Shown piece by piece: positions 24,035-32,454 of a stretch of DNA of 33,385 nt. Under the pieces are notes generated by a model that did not search any database, was not told the origin of the DNA, and was given only the letters and a program-made list of their open reading frames with translations. Source of the stretch: a bacterium (lineage in GTDB: Bacteria; Armatimonadota; Zipacnadia; Zipacnadales; Zipacnadaceae); assembly GCA_030602615.1 (NCBI GenBank), contig JAUVZM010000022.1, forward strand, positions 1 through 33,385, read 5' to 3'. The first letter of the stretch is position 1; the number at the start of each line of letters is the position of its first letter. The translations under genes were made by a program, and so were the position numbers.

Positions 24035-25243
24035 CTACCAGTATCTGTTTATTTCACCTTCCTGGGCGCGCTGGGGACCGTAGGAGGTCAGTTTGTAGGG
24101 AGTACGGCCTTTGTCACGGCTGCGCACAAATATGATGAAGCCCCGTCCGCCCGCCAGCGGGCGATACAGCTCCAGAGCGTCTCCGTGGAATACTGACAGG
24201 ATTCTGCGGGCGGGTTCGCCGGAAAGGCCTACCTCCGCCAAAGTAGCCGGATTTACGTACTGCGGATAAGTAACATCGCCCGCCAGATGCTGGTGAAGAT
24301 ACCGTAGCCCTTCCAAAGTGGCAGCGCGGCGCGCGAAGTCAGCGCTACCCACCCCCCAACTACACTTGCCGATACCCAGAATAGTCAGGGGAGCATCAAG
24401 TAGCTGGGTGACAGTCAACTCAAATGTCTCCAGCCAATACTCCGGGGGAATCGGTTTGGTCAAGTCCATCTGATTGAAGGACCGCCACTCGCTGCTCGAC
24501 AACCTGTGGACATCCCGGGCCGCTTGGCCCAGGCCGATGCTGGTCCCGGTATTGGCAGGGACAGCGATGGGAACACCCCGAAAGCCGACAACTCCAACCA
24601 TGCCTGCCGCACACCGAATGCTGGTGCTACCAGTTGCCGAGGGCTGATAGACCGAGAAGGTTGTGCCCCGTACTGCGGCCACCGATGATGGGGTATAGAC
24701 ACGCATCTCGGATTGCCCACCAAAGCGCGGCGAGACTCGCGCCCAAATCTGTCCCACACTCAAGAAGAACGATCGTCCCCGCCAGGCGCCTCCTCGGCTG
24801 TATTCAATCATTTTCACCACCAGGCGGGAATCAGGAGCAACAGTGATCACACTGCCGTCAGGAAACTCCATAACAGCATTGGACCCACTGTCGGTCTGCA
24901 CCACATTGCGATCAGCCAGCTTGGTGCCCACCTTCAGCGGCTCAGCCCTTGCCGTAGGACTGCTTTGGACATATACGCGGCCGTAGACCTTGGTGACCGT
25001 AGCATAGAACTCCTGGTCTTCCCGCCGCACACCATCAGCAATGATTGCGAAAAGAACAATAGCAAGTCCAATAACCACGCGCCTGTCCAGCCACCCGGGC
25101 CACCACCGGCGGTACTTCTTGCGGCGCACGCGGGCCTTGCGCTCTTGATCCTTTTTCACGGCGGCAAAGGCGTTTGCCAGTATTTCCTCTTCGGTTTTGG
25201 GCTTCTTTTTCTTGCCAAATATATTGCGCAACGCCTCGAACAC
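24035..25243 (-). CDS. FecR-domain membrane protein
   Basis: A 402-residue protein. Residues 1-54 are very basic and cytoplasmic. One transmembrane helix follows at about 55-71. The FecR fold runs at about 80-205, with GTKLADRNVVQTDSGSNAVM then FPDGSVITVAPDSRL and TPSSVAAVRGTTFSV, its clearest signatures, all outside. The C-terminal part from about 285 (ILGIGKCSWGVGSADFARRA then TLEGLRYL) resembles LPP20-type lipoprotein domains. FecR proteins usually sense a surface signal, but no sigma factor gene lies here. The next gene upstream is a CHASE2 cyclase, a pairing seen in several phyla. The start is GTG 25243, with GAGGAGG ten bases upstream. It is 21 bases from the cyclase stop, so one operon is likely. 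Confidence 0.88.
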   Translation of the reverse strand: MFEALRNIFGKKKKPKTEEEILANAFAAVKKDQERKARVRRKKYRRWWPGWLDRRVVIGLAIVLFAIIADGVRREDQEFYATVTKVYGRVYVQSSPTARAEPLKVGTKLADRNVVQTDSGSNAVMEFPDGSVITVAPDSRLVVKMIEYSRGGAWRGRSFFLSVGQIWARVSPRFGGQSEMRVYTPSSVAAVRGTTFSVYQPSATGSTSIRCAAGMVGVVGFRGVPIAVPANTGTSIGLGQAARDVHRLSSSEWRSFNQMDLTKPIPPEYWLETFELTVTQLLDAPLTILGIGKCSWGVGSADFARRAATLEGLRYLHQHLAGDVTYPQYVNPATLAEVGLSGEPARRILSVFHGDALELYRPLAGGRGFIIFVRSRDKGRTPYKLTSYGPQRAQEGEINRYW

Positions 25244-25264
25244 GGGGACCGCCTCCTCTCAACG

Positions 25265-27127
25265 CTAACTACCTGATTCCTCTCCCAGTACTTCGTATAC
25301 ACCAATCGGCTGAGTACGTCCCCGAACAGGCACCTCGCCGATCTCGCGCAACTTAAAGAGCGCCTCCGTCTCGTCGGCAGTAGTCTGGCTGATAATGAAG
25401 GTGGTGCCTAACTCCTTATTCATTGTCTCGACACGGGCTGCCGTATTGACAACGTCACCAATGGCCGTGTACTGGCGTCGCTGCTGGGACCCAGCATCAC
25501 CCAGTACAGCAGAGCCGGTATGCAGCCCGATACCGATACGAAACGGAATTCGGTTATCCACCCCCCGCCAGTACTCATTCAGAACCTCCAGACGCTCCAG
25601 CATAGCCAAGGCGGCCCGCACCGCCAGCTCGGAGTGATGCGATTCCGTACCGAAAGCGTTCCAGATTGCCATTATACCGTCACCCATGAATTTATCCAAG
25701 TAGCCATCATATTCAAAGATAGCTTCGGTCATCTCGTTCATGTATTCATTAAGCTGCGCCAGCCAAACCTCCGGTTCCGTATTCTCCGACAGCGCCGTTG
25801 AGTCGCGGACATCTGCGAAGAGTACTGTGATTTCGCGACGGCGACCCTCGCGGATGATTTCGGGGTGTCTGGCCAGTATTTCCAGCACATTCGCAGATAC
25901 GTAAACCGAGAACTGGTCGCGAATCATCCGCCGCTCAGCACCAAGCCGTTCGTAGACACCCAGACCTACTGACACTGCCACAGCCAGAACAATAGCCCCG
26001 TAGGGAATCACTTGATTGACTACCCAGAACGCCACAAGGAACGAAGGCAAGGCGATGAAAGCCAGAAGTAGTCCGCCAATGAGCGGGCCGGCCACTTCCC
26101 CGTAACTCCAGACTATCCAGCCCGATATGATTCCCAGAAGCAGGGCAACAGCCAGCCAGGTAGCCGCTCGCGAGTTGTCCTTGAGCGGCGGCATCGCCAA
26201 TAGACTGTTGACGATATTGGCATTAGTCTCCACGCCAAGAAAGAAGCGATTATTGGCGCGGTATGGTGCATTTCGAATATCGTAAAGCCCGGGCGCAGTC
26301 GCGCCGATCAGCACGATCTTCCCGGCGAACTTCTCCGGGGCAACATTGCCCTGCAATACATCCCAAAAGCCGTACCGAGGTATCGTGCCAGTCGGTCCGC
26401 AGTAGTTTATCAAACTCGTCCCAGCCGAGTCTACGAACGTTCGGTGGCCGGCCAGCGCAACCTGTCCAGCCGGCAAGTCGGCGACAATTTCCTGTGGCGC
26501 AGTGCCGCTGGCGACCCGTGCAATCTCGGTGGCGAAATGGGGATATATGACGCCGTCATACCCGACCCGCAGCGGGGTAACGCGCCGGTAGACGCCATCA
26601 GGATCCGGGTCAATGTCCACATAGCCAATACCCGCTGTCGCCTTGGCCAAAGCTGCTATGGGTAAAGTGAAATTCAAGGGTTGTATCCCTTGCAGCATAC
26701 CGATGCCACCGGCGGGCGGGCGATAGCCCGGCATCTTCGGGGAGCTATCTGCGCCCTGCTCTGAGCGAATCCGCCGGTAGGCACCCAGCACTACTCGACC
26801 GTGATTCTGCACCGCCCGGGCAAAGCGAGCATCGCCTTGCGGGTCATTGCGGTCAGGCTCGGTAAACAACACATCAAAACCGACGACTTTGGCCTCGGAT
26901 AGCAGCTCGAGCAGATCAGCGTAGTACCGCCGTGGCCAGGGGAAGCGACCCAACCGCTCTGGACGCAGGCTTTCGTCATCTATGGCGATGATGACAACAT
27001 CCGAGGGGACGGCAGGCGAACGAAGGCCGAAGGCAACATCATAGGCATAATTCTCGAGCAATGAAAAGCAGAAAAGATTGGAAGTAACAGGCAAGTACCG
27101 GAGCACGACAATAACCACCGCAATCAT
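25265..27127 (-). CDS. CHASE2-domain class III adenylate cyclase
   Basis: The 620-residue frame has an N-terminal helix, an extracytoplasmic CHASE2 sensor (about 25-310), three transmembrane helices (about 323-341, 346-367, 373-392) and a cyclase domain (430-618). The six catalytic residues are present: metal-binding Asp439 (FADVRDST) and Asp483 (MGDG), ATP-selecting Lys479 and Thr554, and transition-state Asn561 and Arg565. It should make cAMP from ATP. The listed start is the first ATG. It has no ribosome binding site and removes the basic residues normally found before the first helix. The frame stays open upstream, and an in-frame CTG at 27196, ten bases after AAGGAGG, would add 23 residues. 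That non-AUG start may be the real one. Confidence 0.92.
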   Translation of the reverse strand: MIAVVIVVLRYLPVTSNLFCFSLLENYAYDVAFGLRSPAVPSDVVIIAIDDESLRPERLGRFPWPRRYYADLLELLSEAKVVGFDVLFTEPDRNDPQGDARFARAVQNHGRVVLGAYRRIRSEQGADSSPKMPGYRPPAGGIGMLQGIQPLNFTLPIAALAKATAGIGYVDIDPDPDGVYRRVTPLRVGYDGVIYPHFATEIARVASGTAPQEIVADLPAGQVALAGHRTFVDSAGTSLINYCGPTGTIPRYGFWDVLQGNVAPEKFAGKIVLIGATAPGLYDIRNAPYRANNRFFLGVETNANIVNSLLAMPPLKDNSRAATWLAVALLLGIISGWIVWSYGEVAGPLIGGLLLAFIALPSFLVAFWVVNQVIPYGAIVLAVAVSVGLGVYERLGAERRMIRDQFSVYVSANVLEILARHPEIIREGRRREITVLFADVRDSTALSENTEPEVWLAQLNEYMNEMTEAIFEYDGYLDKFMGDGIMAIWNAFGTESHHSELAVRAALAMLERLEVLNEYWRGVDNRIPFRIGIGLHTGSAVLGDAGSQQRRQYTAIGDVVNTAARVETMNKELGTTFIISQTTADETEALFKLREIGEVPVRGRTQPIGVYEVLGEESGS

Positions 27128-27454
27128 AATAGCGGTGCGGATGCCCTTCGCACGCTGCTGGGCCAGTTGGCTGGTGTCCCTCTGACCTTGCTCCAGACCG
27201 AATTCCCCTCCTTGCCCAATACCTATTTATATACTATTCGCCACCCCGGGCCCCAATTCCCTCCTGGCAGCGTAATCGGATTGGTTCGCAGCGCCAAGAA
27301 CACCGCCTAACTCGATAAATAGGCACTCGCTCAGGCGAGGAGATTCCATCTTAGCTGCGTCAAAACAGCCCAGTATATACTAGATGCTAGTTAAATGCCG
27401 ACAGCGGAGATATCCAGTTGCATCAATCATTCAACCCAGCAGGCTCAGGGCAGG
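27128..27454 (-). promoter_or_regulatory. Upstream region of the cyclase gene, with promoter and palindromes
   Basis: This 327-base stretch holds no credible complete gene apart from the probable 5' extension of the cyclase (27128-27196). On the minus strand TTGGGG (27251-27256) and TATATA (27228-27233) are 17 bases apart, a plausible promoter giving a start near 27221. The ribosome binding site AAGGAGG is at 27207-27213. Further upstream the palindrome AGTATATACT (27372-27381) runs into the inverted repeat ACTAG-ATG-CTAGT (27379-27391), a possible operator. No terminator for the upstream gene is visible. Confidence 0.5.
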
Positions 27455-28192
27455 TCAGCCCTTGACCAGAATATAGTCGTCCTTGACCTCTATCGTGTCT
27501 ATACGGGGCTTGAGGGGGATAGTCTGGAAGTCGATAAGGGGGTTGATCTTGTTAAGCAACGCCCGCAATGGCCCAGCCGGCAGAGGTATACCGTTGACCG
27601 ACACTGCCGTCGGCACGAAATGGACCGTCCGGTGGTCCTCGACCTTTAGCTTTCCGACCATGCGTAGGTTGTGACCGAAGCCAAATCTGTACGTCCCGGT
27701 ACATACCAGTTTGTTATCTTCAAACTCGATGGCGAGGTCCTCGATTGGTGTCTCCTTGAACACCAATAGCTTATTCAAATCGTCCTTGTAGATGCGACCG
27801 GAGAAGACCGTCTTTTTGCGCGACTTGGTCTCGACGTCGAGTTCTTCATAAAGTTCGCGGATATCCAGCGTCACGTCGAAGGCCTTCGTGTAGGCGTTAC
27901 GGATGGCGATACCCTTGCGTTCGATCCTGTCAGCGGATATGACGATTGACTTGAAGCGGCCGCGCTGGGTCCAGTAGTCAGATTGAAAGGGAATAACCTT
28001 TATGACCAGATTCTTGACCTTATACCGCTCTCTGATCTTGCTGGAAAGCCGGTTGCGCACTCCCTCGGCGGAGACGGCACCGTAGGCAACAGTCGCCACG
28101 ATCGCTGTCAATATGACCAGCAAAACAAGTATAGATTGCAGACGAACTCTACCTGCAGACATATCCACCTGCCTGTGCGTCCCAGACAGCAC
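27455..28192 (-). CDS. DUF2993/LmeA-like phospholipid-binding protein
   Basis: A 245-residue protein with one N-terminal hydrophobic segment (about 21-42) that serves as signal anchor. The remaining part fits a long beta-rich lipid-binding fold: VRNRLSSKIRERYKVKNLVI, a central DVTLDIRELYEELDVET segment and a later HFVPTAVSVNGIPLPAGPLR segment. This matches the DUF2993/LmeA pattern, proteins thought to carry or bind lipids at the outer face of the membrane. Starts GTG 28192 (AGGA six bases upstream) and ATG 28162 are both possible. It lies between a DUF456 protein and the cyclase gene, on the same strand as both. Family match is moderate. Confidence 0.75.
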   Translation of the reverse strand: MLSGTHRQVDMSAGRVRLQSILVLLVILTAIVATVAYGAVSAEGVRNRLSSKIRERYKVKNLVIKVIPFQSDYWTQRGRFKSIVISADRIERKGIAIRNAYTKAFDVTLDIRELYEELDVETKSRKKTVFSGRIYKDDLNKLLVFKETPIEDLAIEFEDNKLVCTGTYRFGFGHNLRMVGKLKVEDHRTVHFVPTAVSVNGIPLPAGPLRALLNKINPLIDFQTIPLKPRIDTIEVKDDYILVKG

Positions 28193-28210
28193 GCAATTCC
28201 TATATTATTA

Positions 28211-28284
28211 CTCGGTTCAGGTACTTAGACACCTAAATCAGGCAAAGGTTCGTCCTGGGGGAACTCGATAAGAACCTGAACGAG
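28211..28284. repeat. Long-range inverted repeat upstream of the DUF2993-like gene
   Basis: GTTCAGGT (28215-28222) is complementary to ACCTGAAC (28274-28281), and the pairing extends by CTC/GAG with one bulged base. The arms are 51 bases apart, in the gap between two minus-strand genes. It could form a leader structure or be a pair of binding sites. Confidence 0.35.
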
Positions 28285-28293
28285 GCACATCAG

Positions 28294-28869
28294 CTAGAAG
28301 ACCGTCGACAGGACAAGCCCAACCATCACAGAGGCCAGCACAGCCTTCAACAGCACACCAGCCAGCCGCCCAGCCAGCGCTGCCCAGCCGGCCTTGCGCG
28401 CTTCAGCAGGCTGTTTGCCGGTGCGCAGTTCATAAATGTAGCTGGCCAAAAAGCCGCCGACAGCAGCAAGTATCAGTGGGGGGAGCACCGCGCCAAACAC
28501 CACCCCAGCCAGGCCGCCAGTCACACCCACAAGGCTGAGAACGGGTGAGAAGCTTGCCCCCACGATCGCACCGGCTACCCCGCCAATCAGAGCCCACAGA
28601 CTGGTCCTGGTGCTGCCGCCGCCCGCCCTCACCCCCAGAGCGCTGAGCAAATTGTCACTGGTCTCGGCGAGGATCGAAACAACCAGGAGAATAAGCAGAA
28701 ACCACCAGGGAGGCCGCTGAAACCCGTGACAGGCCGAAAAGATAACAGTGTCAAGTAAGATCAGAACCGTGCCCGGCAAGCCGACCAGAGTAGCCAGCAC
28801 GCCCACGAAGAGGGTGACTACGAACACAGCCGTGCCCAAGTAGACCAGTGCAGTAACCAATGTGCTCAT
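28294..28869 (-). CDS. DUF456 family membrane protein
   Basis: A 191-residue, strongly hydrophobic protein with about six helices. The first part (VYLGTAVFVVTLFVGVLATL then VGLPGTVLILL) and the Gly-rich middle (IGGVAGAIVGASFSPVLSLV) are typical of DUF456 proteins, small membrane proteins without known function. The C-terminal helix is preceded by a basic turn (RTGKQPAEARK). The start is ATG 28869, with GGTGAG eight bases upstream. It probably shares a transcript with the DUF2993-like gene, 101 bases away. Confidence 0.82.
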   Translation of the reverse strand: MSTLVTALVYLGTAVFVVTLFVGVLATLVGLPGTVLILLDTVIFSACHGFQRPPWWFLLILLVVSILAETSDNLLSALGVRAGGGSTRTSLWALIGGVAGAIVGASFSPVLSLVGVTGGLAGVVFGAVLPPLILAAVGGFLASYIYELRTGKQPAEARKAGWAALAGRLAGVLLKAVLASVMVGLVLSTVF

Positions 28870-29021
28870 TGATGTAGCTCACCATCATTTGCCACGCGAT
28901 GGATACAGGGCAAGTGGACCGCGCCGCCCGGTGAGTGCCGTAGTTTTCCGGGGGATAGTGCTTACTGCAGTCGATCCGGTGCCCAACGCAAGTGCAGCTT
29001 GGCGCTTGATTGCCCGAGCTA

Positions 29022-30545
29022 CTACTTTTCGAATTCCTCCGCCTTCCGCTGGGCTATCCCTAGCTTTTGCAGCCCTCGTTCCGCAGCGTGCGAGACCATC
29101 GGCACCGGGTCATCCAGTGCCTCGACCAGGAGGCTCACTGCAGCTTTGTCACGCAACTTACCAACCGACATCACAGCGGCCCACCGCACGTCCGAACTTT
29201 CGTCATCGAATAGATTGCGCAGAGCGAGCAAGGCCTGGCCGTGAAGCTGCTCTGAAAGCTTTCCTTCTTCGGCAAGCCTGCCCAGATGGACAGCCGCATA
29301 TCGCCGCACTTCGGGTGCTTCGTCTCCAGTTATCTCAATGAGGGCAGGGACAACCACGGGGGAGCCAATCCAGCCCAGAGCTTCCGCAGCGTAGCGGCGT
29401 ACGGCCTCCGATTCGTCGCTCCGAGCCGCCTTCTCCAGGTCCCGGCGCACCGAGCTGGCTGGAACTATGATCAGGGCTGCTGCCGCCCGTCGGCGCACCG
29501 CCGCCGAGGGATCCTCAGTAAGAGCCTCCGCCAGCGCCGGCGCTGCGCGCCCATCACCCAGGTAGCCCAACCCCTGCGCTGAAATCTCCCTGACTTTTGC
29601 TGAATCATCGTGCCGCAGAGCATCAATCAGCGGCTCGACTGCTCGGCGGTCGGGCAAGGGCGGAGCTTTCTGAAAAGCGGGTTTTATTTCAGCATAGGCC
29701 AGCTCAGCAAATTCCTGCTGTCTGGGACTGGCTCCTCCACAAAGCATCGCCAGCAACAGCGCCGCGCCGTGACGCTGATCAGCATCCCGGCTGGTCTCGA
29801 GCGCGCGAATCAGCTCAGGCACCGTCTCCCGACCCATAACGCTCAGCCTAATAGCTGCCTTTGCGGAGAGGTCGTGCTCGTAGACACCCAGCAAGTTGAT
29901 CAGCCCTGTAACATTATTGGAGCGACTATACATTTCAACCAACGCGGAAACCGCTTCATTGCTCACTCGATGGTCAGGGTGATCCAGCAACTCACGAACG
30001 CGTCGGACCAGACTAGGCTTGCCAACATGCCTCGACAATATACCAAGAACCTTAATCAACACGTCCGTATCTTTGTCGTTCAACGCCCGCAGCAGCAGCG
30101 GGTAGGTCTGTTCAAACTTGCGGCTTAGCGCCCCTGCCGCCATGCTCCGCAGGCTGGGATCGTTCGCGTGTAATAGAGTCTCGCGCAGAGTTTCCAGTGC
30201 TGCATGACGCTCCGCCGGCGTTCCCACAGCAAGCAACTGACCGAGGCTGTTCATGCCTCTTGTTCTCTTCTTCCGATCCGAGCTTTCAACTAGCTCCAGA
30301 GCTTCGTCCAGGTCATCAACCAGATCAAATACGCCCCCCTCCTGGTGACCTGGTGGCGTCGGCTCTTCCGCAGCAGGGGGAGGCTCACGCCGGGCCTCCT
30401 GCCCTGCTTCTTCATCTTGTCCGTGATAATGCGCCTGCATTGGTTGTATCGGCTCGACGGCCTCTTTGCAGCCGCCAATCAGCCACAAAGCAAGCAAAAT
30501 GGCAACTACTACCACCAGCGCCTCACATTTGACGGTATTCAACAT
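29022..30545 (-). CDS. HEAT-repeat lipoprotein
   Basis: From the ATG at 30545 the product is 507 residues. It has a signal peptide ending LWLIGGC, Cys26 being the lipidation site. A charged, Pro-rich linker of about 70 residues follows. The rest is a string of about ten HEAT-like helical pairs, such as HDDSAKVREISAQGLGYLGD and DEAPEVRRYAAVHLGRLAEE. Such alpha-solenoids bind other proteins, here on the outer side of the membrane. The frame is open to 30590, but GGGGAG six bases before 30545 and the signal peptide settle the start. No enzymatic motif is seen. It follows queH by 91 bases. Confidence 0.88.
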   Translation of the reverse strand: MLNTVKCEALVVVVAILLALWLIGGCKEAVEPIQPMQAHYHGQDEEAGQEARREPPPAAEEPTPPGHQEGGVFDLVDDLDEALELVESSDRKKRTRGMNSLGQLLAVGTPAERHAALETLRETLLHANDPSLRSMAAGALSRKFEQTYPLLLRALNDKDTDVLIKVLGILSRHVGKPSLVRRVRELLDHPDHRVSNEAVSALVEMYSRSNNVTGLINLLGVYEHDLSAKAAIRLSVMGRETVPELIRALETSRDADQRHGAALLLAMLCGGASPRQQEFAELAYAEIKPAFQKAPPLPDRRAVEPLIDALRHDDSAKVREISAQGLGYLGDGRAAPALAEALTEDPSAAVRRRAAAALIIVPASSVRRDLEKAARSDESEAVRRYAAEALGWIGSPVVVPALIEITGDEAPEVRRYAAVHLGRLAEEGKLSEQLHGQALLALRNLFDDESSDVRWAAVMSVGKLRDKAAVSLLVEALDDPVPMVSHAAERGLQKLGIAQRKAEEFEK

Positions 30546-30636
30546 GAAGCTCCCCTGATCTTTAGTGGAAAGGACTTTCACTATTTCCAACGTTAATCAT
30601 GCCTGCCAAGGTTCCCCGAGCACAACGGAGCAACGA

Positions 30637-31221
30637 CTACTCAAAACCGTCCTCACGGGACGAGACAACTGACGATGGCATACTGTAGCTGCAGCCGCAA
30701 TAGTCCTGGCGATACAGATTAAGCTGACGGCTAAGCTGTACGCTGTGCTGAAAGCCGCATTCTCTACGCCAGACTTCGGCCAGGAACTTGAGGCCGGCTG
30801 CTTCCGCTAGGTCCTCGCCCAGCGAGTTGATTAGCTGGGCATCCTTGTGCGGGCTAACAGTCAAAGTAGTTGCCAGATAGTCCATATCCCGCGCTTGGGC
30901 ATACTCGGCTGCCCTGCGCAAACGGTATTCAAAACATATCCGGCAACGCCGGCCACCTTCCGGTTCATCCTCCCATCCGGCAATAGCCTTCCGCCAGCTC
31001 GGTGTATCCCGCTCCCCTTCGACCAACGGCACACCCATGACTTCGGCAACTGTGCGCACACTGGCCAGGCGACGTTCGTACTCAGCAGGCGGTTCAATGT
31101 TGGGATTGTACCAGAAGCAGACAACCTCAAAGCGCGAGACAACCCGTTCTATGACCGCCGTCGCGCACGGACCGCAGCAAACATGCAGCAGCAGCCTAGG
31201 CTTGTGGGACCAGTCACTCAT
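30637..31221 (-). CDS. queH: Epoxyqueuosine reductase QueH
   Basis: A 194-residue protein with the QueH cysteine pattern: HVCCGPC (Cys15, 16, 19), RRCRIC (Cys93, 96) and YCGCSYS (Cys175, 177). In QueH these residues hold a 4Fe-4S cluster and a mononuclear iron. The enzyme reduces epoxyqueuosine in tRNA to queuosine, the final step, and replaces the cobalamin-dependent QueG. FWYNPNIEP, then EYERRL, and LYRQDYCGC are further family landmarks. The frame extends upstream to 31320, into the ABC ATPase gene; the ATG at 31221, preceded by AGGTGGG, matches the family start. It is 34 bases after the ABC ATPase stop. Confidence 0.94.
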   Translation of the reverse strand: MSDWSHKPRLLLHVCCGPCATAVIERVVSRFEVVCFWYNPNIEPPAEYERRLASVRTVAEVMGVPLVEGERDTPSWRKAIAGWEDEPEGGRRCRICFEYRLRRAAEYAQARDMDYLATTLTVSPHKDAQLINSLGEDLAEAAGLKFLAEVWRRECGFQHSVQLSRQLNLYRQDYCGCSYSMPSSVVSSREDGFE

Positions 31222-31255
31222 TTGCCCACCTGCACCGCCACTCGCCAACTCTGAA

Positions 31256-32371
31256 TTAGTCGGGGGCCGGTAACCTCTGCTGCGTTTCAGCATCGAAGAG
31301 GTGGATTTTGGCCAGGTCAATGCTCACTTCGATGCCAGCACCCACAGGCGCTGCCGAACTGGGAGAGAATAGCGCCTTCAAGGTATCCTGGCCGGTATTA
31401 AGCGTAAGCAGGCGCTGGTCGCCCAGCGTAGTCACCTCATCTATATTGACTTCCAGACTGTCTTTCGAAATGGTCGGCTTGGGGGGGGCGGCCCGCTTGT
31501 CGAATATATCCTCGGGGCGCACACCGATTACCACGGGCCGACCCTCAAAGTCGCGCAGGGCCGTGGCGATATCTTCAGGCATAGTCAGGTCTACCGGCCC
31601 GAGGTCCAGGTAGACTTTGTCAGCTCTTGTCATAACAACGGCCTCGACCATATTTATGCGAGGACGTCCAATAAACGTGGCCACAAAGCTGTTGGCGGGA
31701 CGATCATACAGCTCACAGACCATCCCCACCTGCTGAAGTCGTCCCTCCCGGAGTACCGCCACCCGATCGGCCATTTTCGTCGCTTCAGCCTCGTCCTCAG
31801 TGGTGTAAAGAACTGTAATGCCCAGCTCCCCTTGGCACTGCCCTAGCTGCTCCAGAGCCGATGAGCGATCTTCTGGCTCCAGGTTGGCCAGTGGCCCGTC
31901 CATCAACAGGACGTCCGGTTCACTGGCGAAAGCCCGCGCCAGAGCAGTGCGATATAGCTCCAAAGTGGACAACCTGGCAGTGACTCGTTCCAGCAGCGGG
32001 TGTATCTCGACCCGCCGGGCAGCGGCCTGCACCCGCTTAGAGGTCTCTTCCGCCGAAATCTGCTGCAACCGCAGCGGCACTGCGATATTCTCGAAGACGG
32101 TCATACCCGGGGTCAGTGCATAGTTGGAGAACAGTAGAGCGACGTGCCGCTCTTTAGCGGACAGTTCACTGACCGGTCGGCCCCCGATCCAGATGTCGCC
32201 CTCGGTGGGCTCCTCCAACCCGGCGACCAGGCGAATCATAGTGCTCTTACCACTGCCGGTTGGCCCAGTGATCACAAATAGCTCGCCGTCGCCGACGGTC
32301 AGATCAATGTCGGCAACGCCAACGGTATCGCCAAAGTACTTGCTGAGCCCGACAGTCTTGATATCTGCCAT
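31256..32371 (-). CDS. MalK/UgpC-like ABC ATPase with degenerate catalytic motifs
   Basis: A 371-residue protein with the MalK layout: a nucleotide-binding domain (1-235) and a C-terminal TOBE-type regulatory domain (VVIGVRPEDIF is its landmark). Walker A is intact, GPTGSGKST (36-44), and Tyr12 can stack the adenine. All other hydrolysis motifs have changed. The Q-loop reads FSNYAL (Ser82 for Gln). The signature is LSTLE (134-138) in place of LSGGQ. The Walker B glutamate is Gly159 (LLMDGP). The D-loop is ANLE. The switch His is Glu192 (TTEDEAEA). It may bind ATP but should hydrolyse it poorly or not at all. No permease or binding-protein gene is nearby. The start at 32371 was chosen by alignment to the family; 32413 is also open. 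Confidence 0.88.
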   Translation of the reverse strand: MADIKTVGLSKYFGDTVGVADIDLTVGDGELFVITGPTGSGKSTMIRLVAGLEEPTEGDIWIGGRPVSELSAKERHVALLFSNYALTPGMTVFENIAVPLRLQQISAEETSKRVQAAARRVEIHPLLERVTARLSTLELYRTALARAFASEPDVLLMDGPLANLEPEDRSSALEQLGQCQGELGITVLYTTEDEAEATKMADRVAVLREGRLQQVGMVCELYDRPANSFVATFIGRPRINMVEAVVMTRADKVYLDLGPVDLTMPEDIATALRDFEGRPVVIGVRPEDIFDKRAAPPKPTISKDSLEVNIDEVTTLGDQRLLTLNTGQDTLKALFSPSSAAPVGAGIEVSIDLAKIHLFDAETQQRLPAPD

Positions 32372-32454
32372 CTGATTCAGCGCTTTTCTTTGGTGCCCCA
32401 GCCATGGGGCCATCGCAGGAAACCCGCGCCGGGCGCCACCGAAGTGCTCAGCAT

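Noticed and set aside
24713-25276. Plus-strand frame of 187 codons across the FecR gene start
   Set aside because: Antisense to a well-supported gene and without a recognisable product or translation start.
31256-32371. Calling the ABC ATPase a normal sugar importer subunit
   Set aside because: The overall similarity to MalK is clear, but four catalytic motifs are lost and no permease or binding protein gene is adjacent, so a transport role is not assumed.
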